DNA of 8,685 nt from Acidobacteriota bacterium (GTDB taxonomy: Bacteria; Acidobacteriota; Blastocatellia; Pyrinomonadales; Pyrinomonadaceae). Made by a program: the position numbers and the translations under genes. The stretch is from contig QHXL01000088.1 of the NCBI GenBank assembly GCA_003222935.1, positions 7,399-16,083 on the forward strand, given 5' to 3'. Below, piece after piece: positions 6,771 through 8,685 of this stretch. Position 1 is the stretch's first letter. Each line of letters starts with the position of its first letter. Below the pieces are notes generated by a model. That model saw only the letters and a program-made list of their open reading frames with translations, ran no database searches and was not told the origin of the DNA.

Positions 6771-7016
6771 ATGCACAATCGCCTTGAAAATTTGATTGAT
6801 GAAATGTTGGAGGGCCAAATCCTACTGGACGAGGCCATGGCCGAGTTTGAGAAACTCTACATAAAGAAGGCCTTATCCAGACACAAGCAACACCTCTCCA
6901 AGACAGCCGCCGCCATCGGAATCCATCGAAACACCCTCTCAAAACGCGTCGCTAGCTATCACAAGCAGGAACGACGAATCGACTCCAGAACCGCCAAGAA
7001 AACTGCTCGCCGGTAA
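6771..7016 (+). CDS. Small Fis-type helix-turn-helix protein
   Basis: This 81-residue protein has an acidic N-terminal helical part (residues 1-28) and then a Fis-type HTH (about 28-60). The latter contains YIKKALSRHKQHLSKTAAAI followed by GIHRNTLSKRV, the pattern found at the C-terminus of Fis and of NtrC-family activators. The tail is strongly basic (residues 65-81, many Lys/Arg). There is no AAA+ or receiver domain, so it is a standalone DNA-binding protein, possibly nucleoid-associated or a local regulator. Its targets are unknown, and naming it fis would go too far. Start ATG 6771 gives the full acidic helix, but the SD is poor (GGA 7 nt upstream). An internal ATG at 6804 would still keep the HTH. 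It lies 46 bp after purC and likely shares its transcript. Heptad element copy 2 begins directly downstream. Confidence 0.8.
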   Translation: MHNRLENLIDEMLEGQILLDEAMAEFEKLYIKKALSRHKQHLSKTAAAIGIHRNTLSKRVASYHKQERRIDSRTAKKTARR

Positions 7017-7017
7017 T

Positions 7018-7134
7018 ATTGCCAAGTTCCAATTTCCGATTTCCAATTGCTTCCTGGCAACAGGGTTCAGGTTGCGGCACTCGCTACATTGAGAGTGCTC
7101 TGAAATCGGCAATCGGCATTCGCAAATTGGCAAT
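7018..7134. repeat. Heptad inverted-repeat element, copy 2
   Basis: Two inverted 33-nt arms (7018-7050 and 7102-7134) match at about 25 of 33 positions, so this copy is more diverged than copy 1. Each arm holds four contiguous 7-mers. On the left (7020-7047) they are TGCCAAG, TTCCAAT, TTCCGAT, TTCCAAT. On the right (7105-7132) they are ATCGGCA, ATCGGCA, TTCGCAA, ATTGGCA. The centre again carries a 6-bp-stem, 10-nt-loop hairpin (7077-7082 with 7093-7098), here made of CIRCE-like half-sites. It lies between the Fis-type gene and the groESL promoter and starts 2 nt after the stop codon, as copy 1 does relative to the DinB-like gene. Confidence 0.75.
7076..7099. promoter_or_regulatory. Degenerate second CIRCE-like site with 10-nt spacer
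   Basis: GGCACTC (7076-7082) and GAGTGCT (7093-7099) are identical to the inner seven bases of the half-sites of the canonical CIRCE at 7188-7214. The spacer is 10 nt instead of 9, and the outer bases do not fit the consensus. It lies 112 bp upstream of the canonical site, inside heptad element copy 2. It could be an auxiliary HrcA site or a decayed duplicate. Confidence 0.45.
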
Positions 7135-7158
7135 CCCCCAGGCAATCACGTCGGACAT

Positions 7159-7188
7159 TTGACAACCTCTCAACACTCGCTCTATTCT
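7159..7188 (+). promoter_or_regulatory. Sigma-70-type promoter of groESL
   Basis: A perfect TTGACA (7159-7164) is followed after 18 bp by TATTCT (7183-7188), a 4-of-6 match to the -10 box. The expected start near 7195 falls inside the CIRCE operator, the classic arrangement for HrcA repression. The leader would be about 95 nt. Confidence 0.7.
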
Positions 7189-7214
7189 TGGCACTCCTCT
7201 AAACAGAGTGCTAG
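7188..7214. promoter_or_regulatory. CIRCE operator (HrcA binding site) of groESL
   Basis: TTGGCACTC-N9-GAGTGCTAG matches the CIRCE consensus TTAGCACTC-N9-GAGTGCTAA at 16 of 18 positions with the exact 9-nt spacer. CIRCE is the operator of the heat-shock repressor HrcA, whose activity depends on GroE, so the operon should be derepressed under heat or misfolding stress. The site overlaps the predicted start point and lies 76 bp before the groES ATG. The hrcA gene itself is not in the window. Confidence 0.93.
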
Positions 7215-7290
7215 AAAATATACTCAGGGCTATCGTCTTAATACCAATTTCAACGAATTTTGTACGGAACTCGAAAGGAGATCGATAAGT

Positions 7291-7623
7291 ATGGCAACAA
7301 ACATTAGACCTCTTCACGACCGCGTAATCCTCCGGCGTATTGAAGAAGGTGAGCAGGTACGCGGTGGGATCATTATTCCCGATTCGGCCAAGGAAAAACC
7401 CCAGGAAGGCGAAGTAGTAGCCGTCGGCGAGGGTAAATACAAGGACGACGGAACTCGTCAGGCTTTGGATGTGAAAGCTGGCGATCGAGTGCTGTTTGGT
7501 AAATACAGTGGCTCGGAGATCAAAATCGACGGCGAAGAGTTTCTCATCATGCGAGAGGACGAGATTTTGGGAATCCTCGAGCGCGCCGGTTCAGCTGCTG
7601 GCGGCAAAAAGGGCGGCAAGTAG
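7291..7623 (+). CDS. groES: Co-chaperonin GroES (Hsp10)
   Basis: This 110-residue protein is the seven-membered lid that closes the GroEL folding chamber in the cytoplasm. The family N-terminus [13 protein letters not shown] (4-16) is followed by the mobile loop [20 protein letters not shown] (17-36), which contains the GGIIIP contact with the GroEL apical domain. Then come the beta-barrel blocks [22 protein letters not shown] and the end region [14 protein letters not shown]. The protein is slightly longer than usual (about 95-100) because of an Ala/Gly/Lys-rich tail of some 14 residues ([13 protein letters not shown]). Start ATG 7291 is fixed by AAAGGAG (7274-7280) and by homology. The open frame upstream to 7159 is the leader with promoter and CIRCE, not coding. 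It is the first gene of the groESL operon; groEL follows after 79 bp. Confidence 0.97.
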   Translation: MATNIRPLHDRVILRRIEEGEQVRGGIIIPDSAKEKPQEGEVVAVGEGKYKDDGTRQALDVKAGDRVLFGKYSGSEIKIDGEEFLIMREDEILGILERAGSAAGGKKGGK

Positions 7624-7641
7624 TCTTCAAGACTCGGCCGC

Positions 7642-8685
<1,044 letters not shown>

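Noticed and set aside
7159..7290. N-terminal extension of GroES by 44 residues
   Set aside because: The stretch contains the promoter, CIRCE operator and SD, and GroES proteins begin at the ATG at 7291.

Overview
The window looks like a chromosomal stretch of a Gram-negative-type soil bacterium with moderate GC (about 50%). The gene types (signal-peptide M1 aminopeptidase with a HEAT tail, membrane HEAT protein, long-form PurC, standalone Fis-type HTH protein, CIRCE-controlled groESL) and the repeated TGCCGAT/TGCCAAT intergenic heptads remind me of Acidobacteriota, perhaps Blastocatellia. That placement is inference from general impression, not a database match.

Left half (1-4985), minus strand. 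An M1-family zinc aminopeptidase with a signal peptide and a HEAT-repeat C-terminal part (2388-4985) is followed by an OmpR/PhoB-type response regulator (1467-2190). The regulator is broken: about 16 residues of the receiver domain, including the conserved switch Thr/Ser region, are missing and the frame is shifted at about 1886/1887. Next comes a large gene that runs off the left edge (1-1350). It is open for all 450 codons in the window and encodes a secreted N-terminal region, a Ser/Thr/Pro/Tyr-rich linker, a transmembrane helix and a cytoplasmic part ending in a HEAT-like repeat. No histidine kinase is visible.

Right half (5093-8685), plus strand. A DinB/YfiT-like putative metal-dependent protein is divergent from the aminopeptidase. 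It is followed by purC with its own TTGACA promoter, a small Fis-type HTH protein, and the groES-groEL chaperonin operon, with groEL cut by the right edge. groESL has a sigma-70-like promoter whose start site falls in a CIRCE operator, so HrcA control is expected.

The most unusual content is intergenic. Two elements (5566-5701 and 7018-7134) flank the purC/Fis-like pair. Each has two inverted arms of exactly four 7-bp units (TGCCRAT or variants, inverted as ATYGGCA) around a 57-66 nt centre that holds a small 6-bp-stem, 10-nt-loop hairpin. In the second element that hairpin is made of CIRCE half-sites (GGCACTC / GAGTGCT) with a 10-nt rather than 9-nt spacer, about 110 bp upstream of the canonical CIRCE. 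The palindrome CGATCG also occurs 12 times in the window, several-fold above chance, and is absent from 1580-5352.
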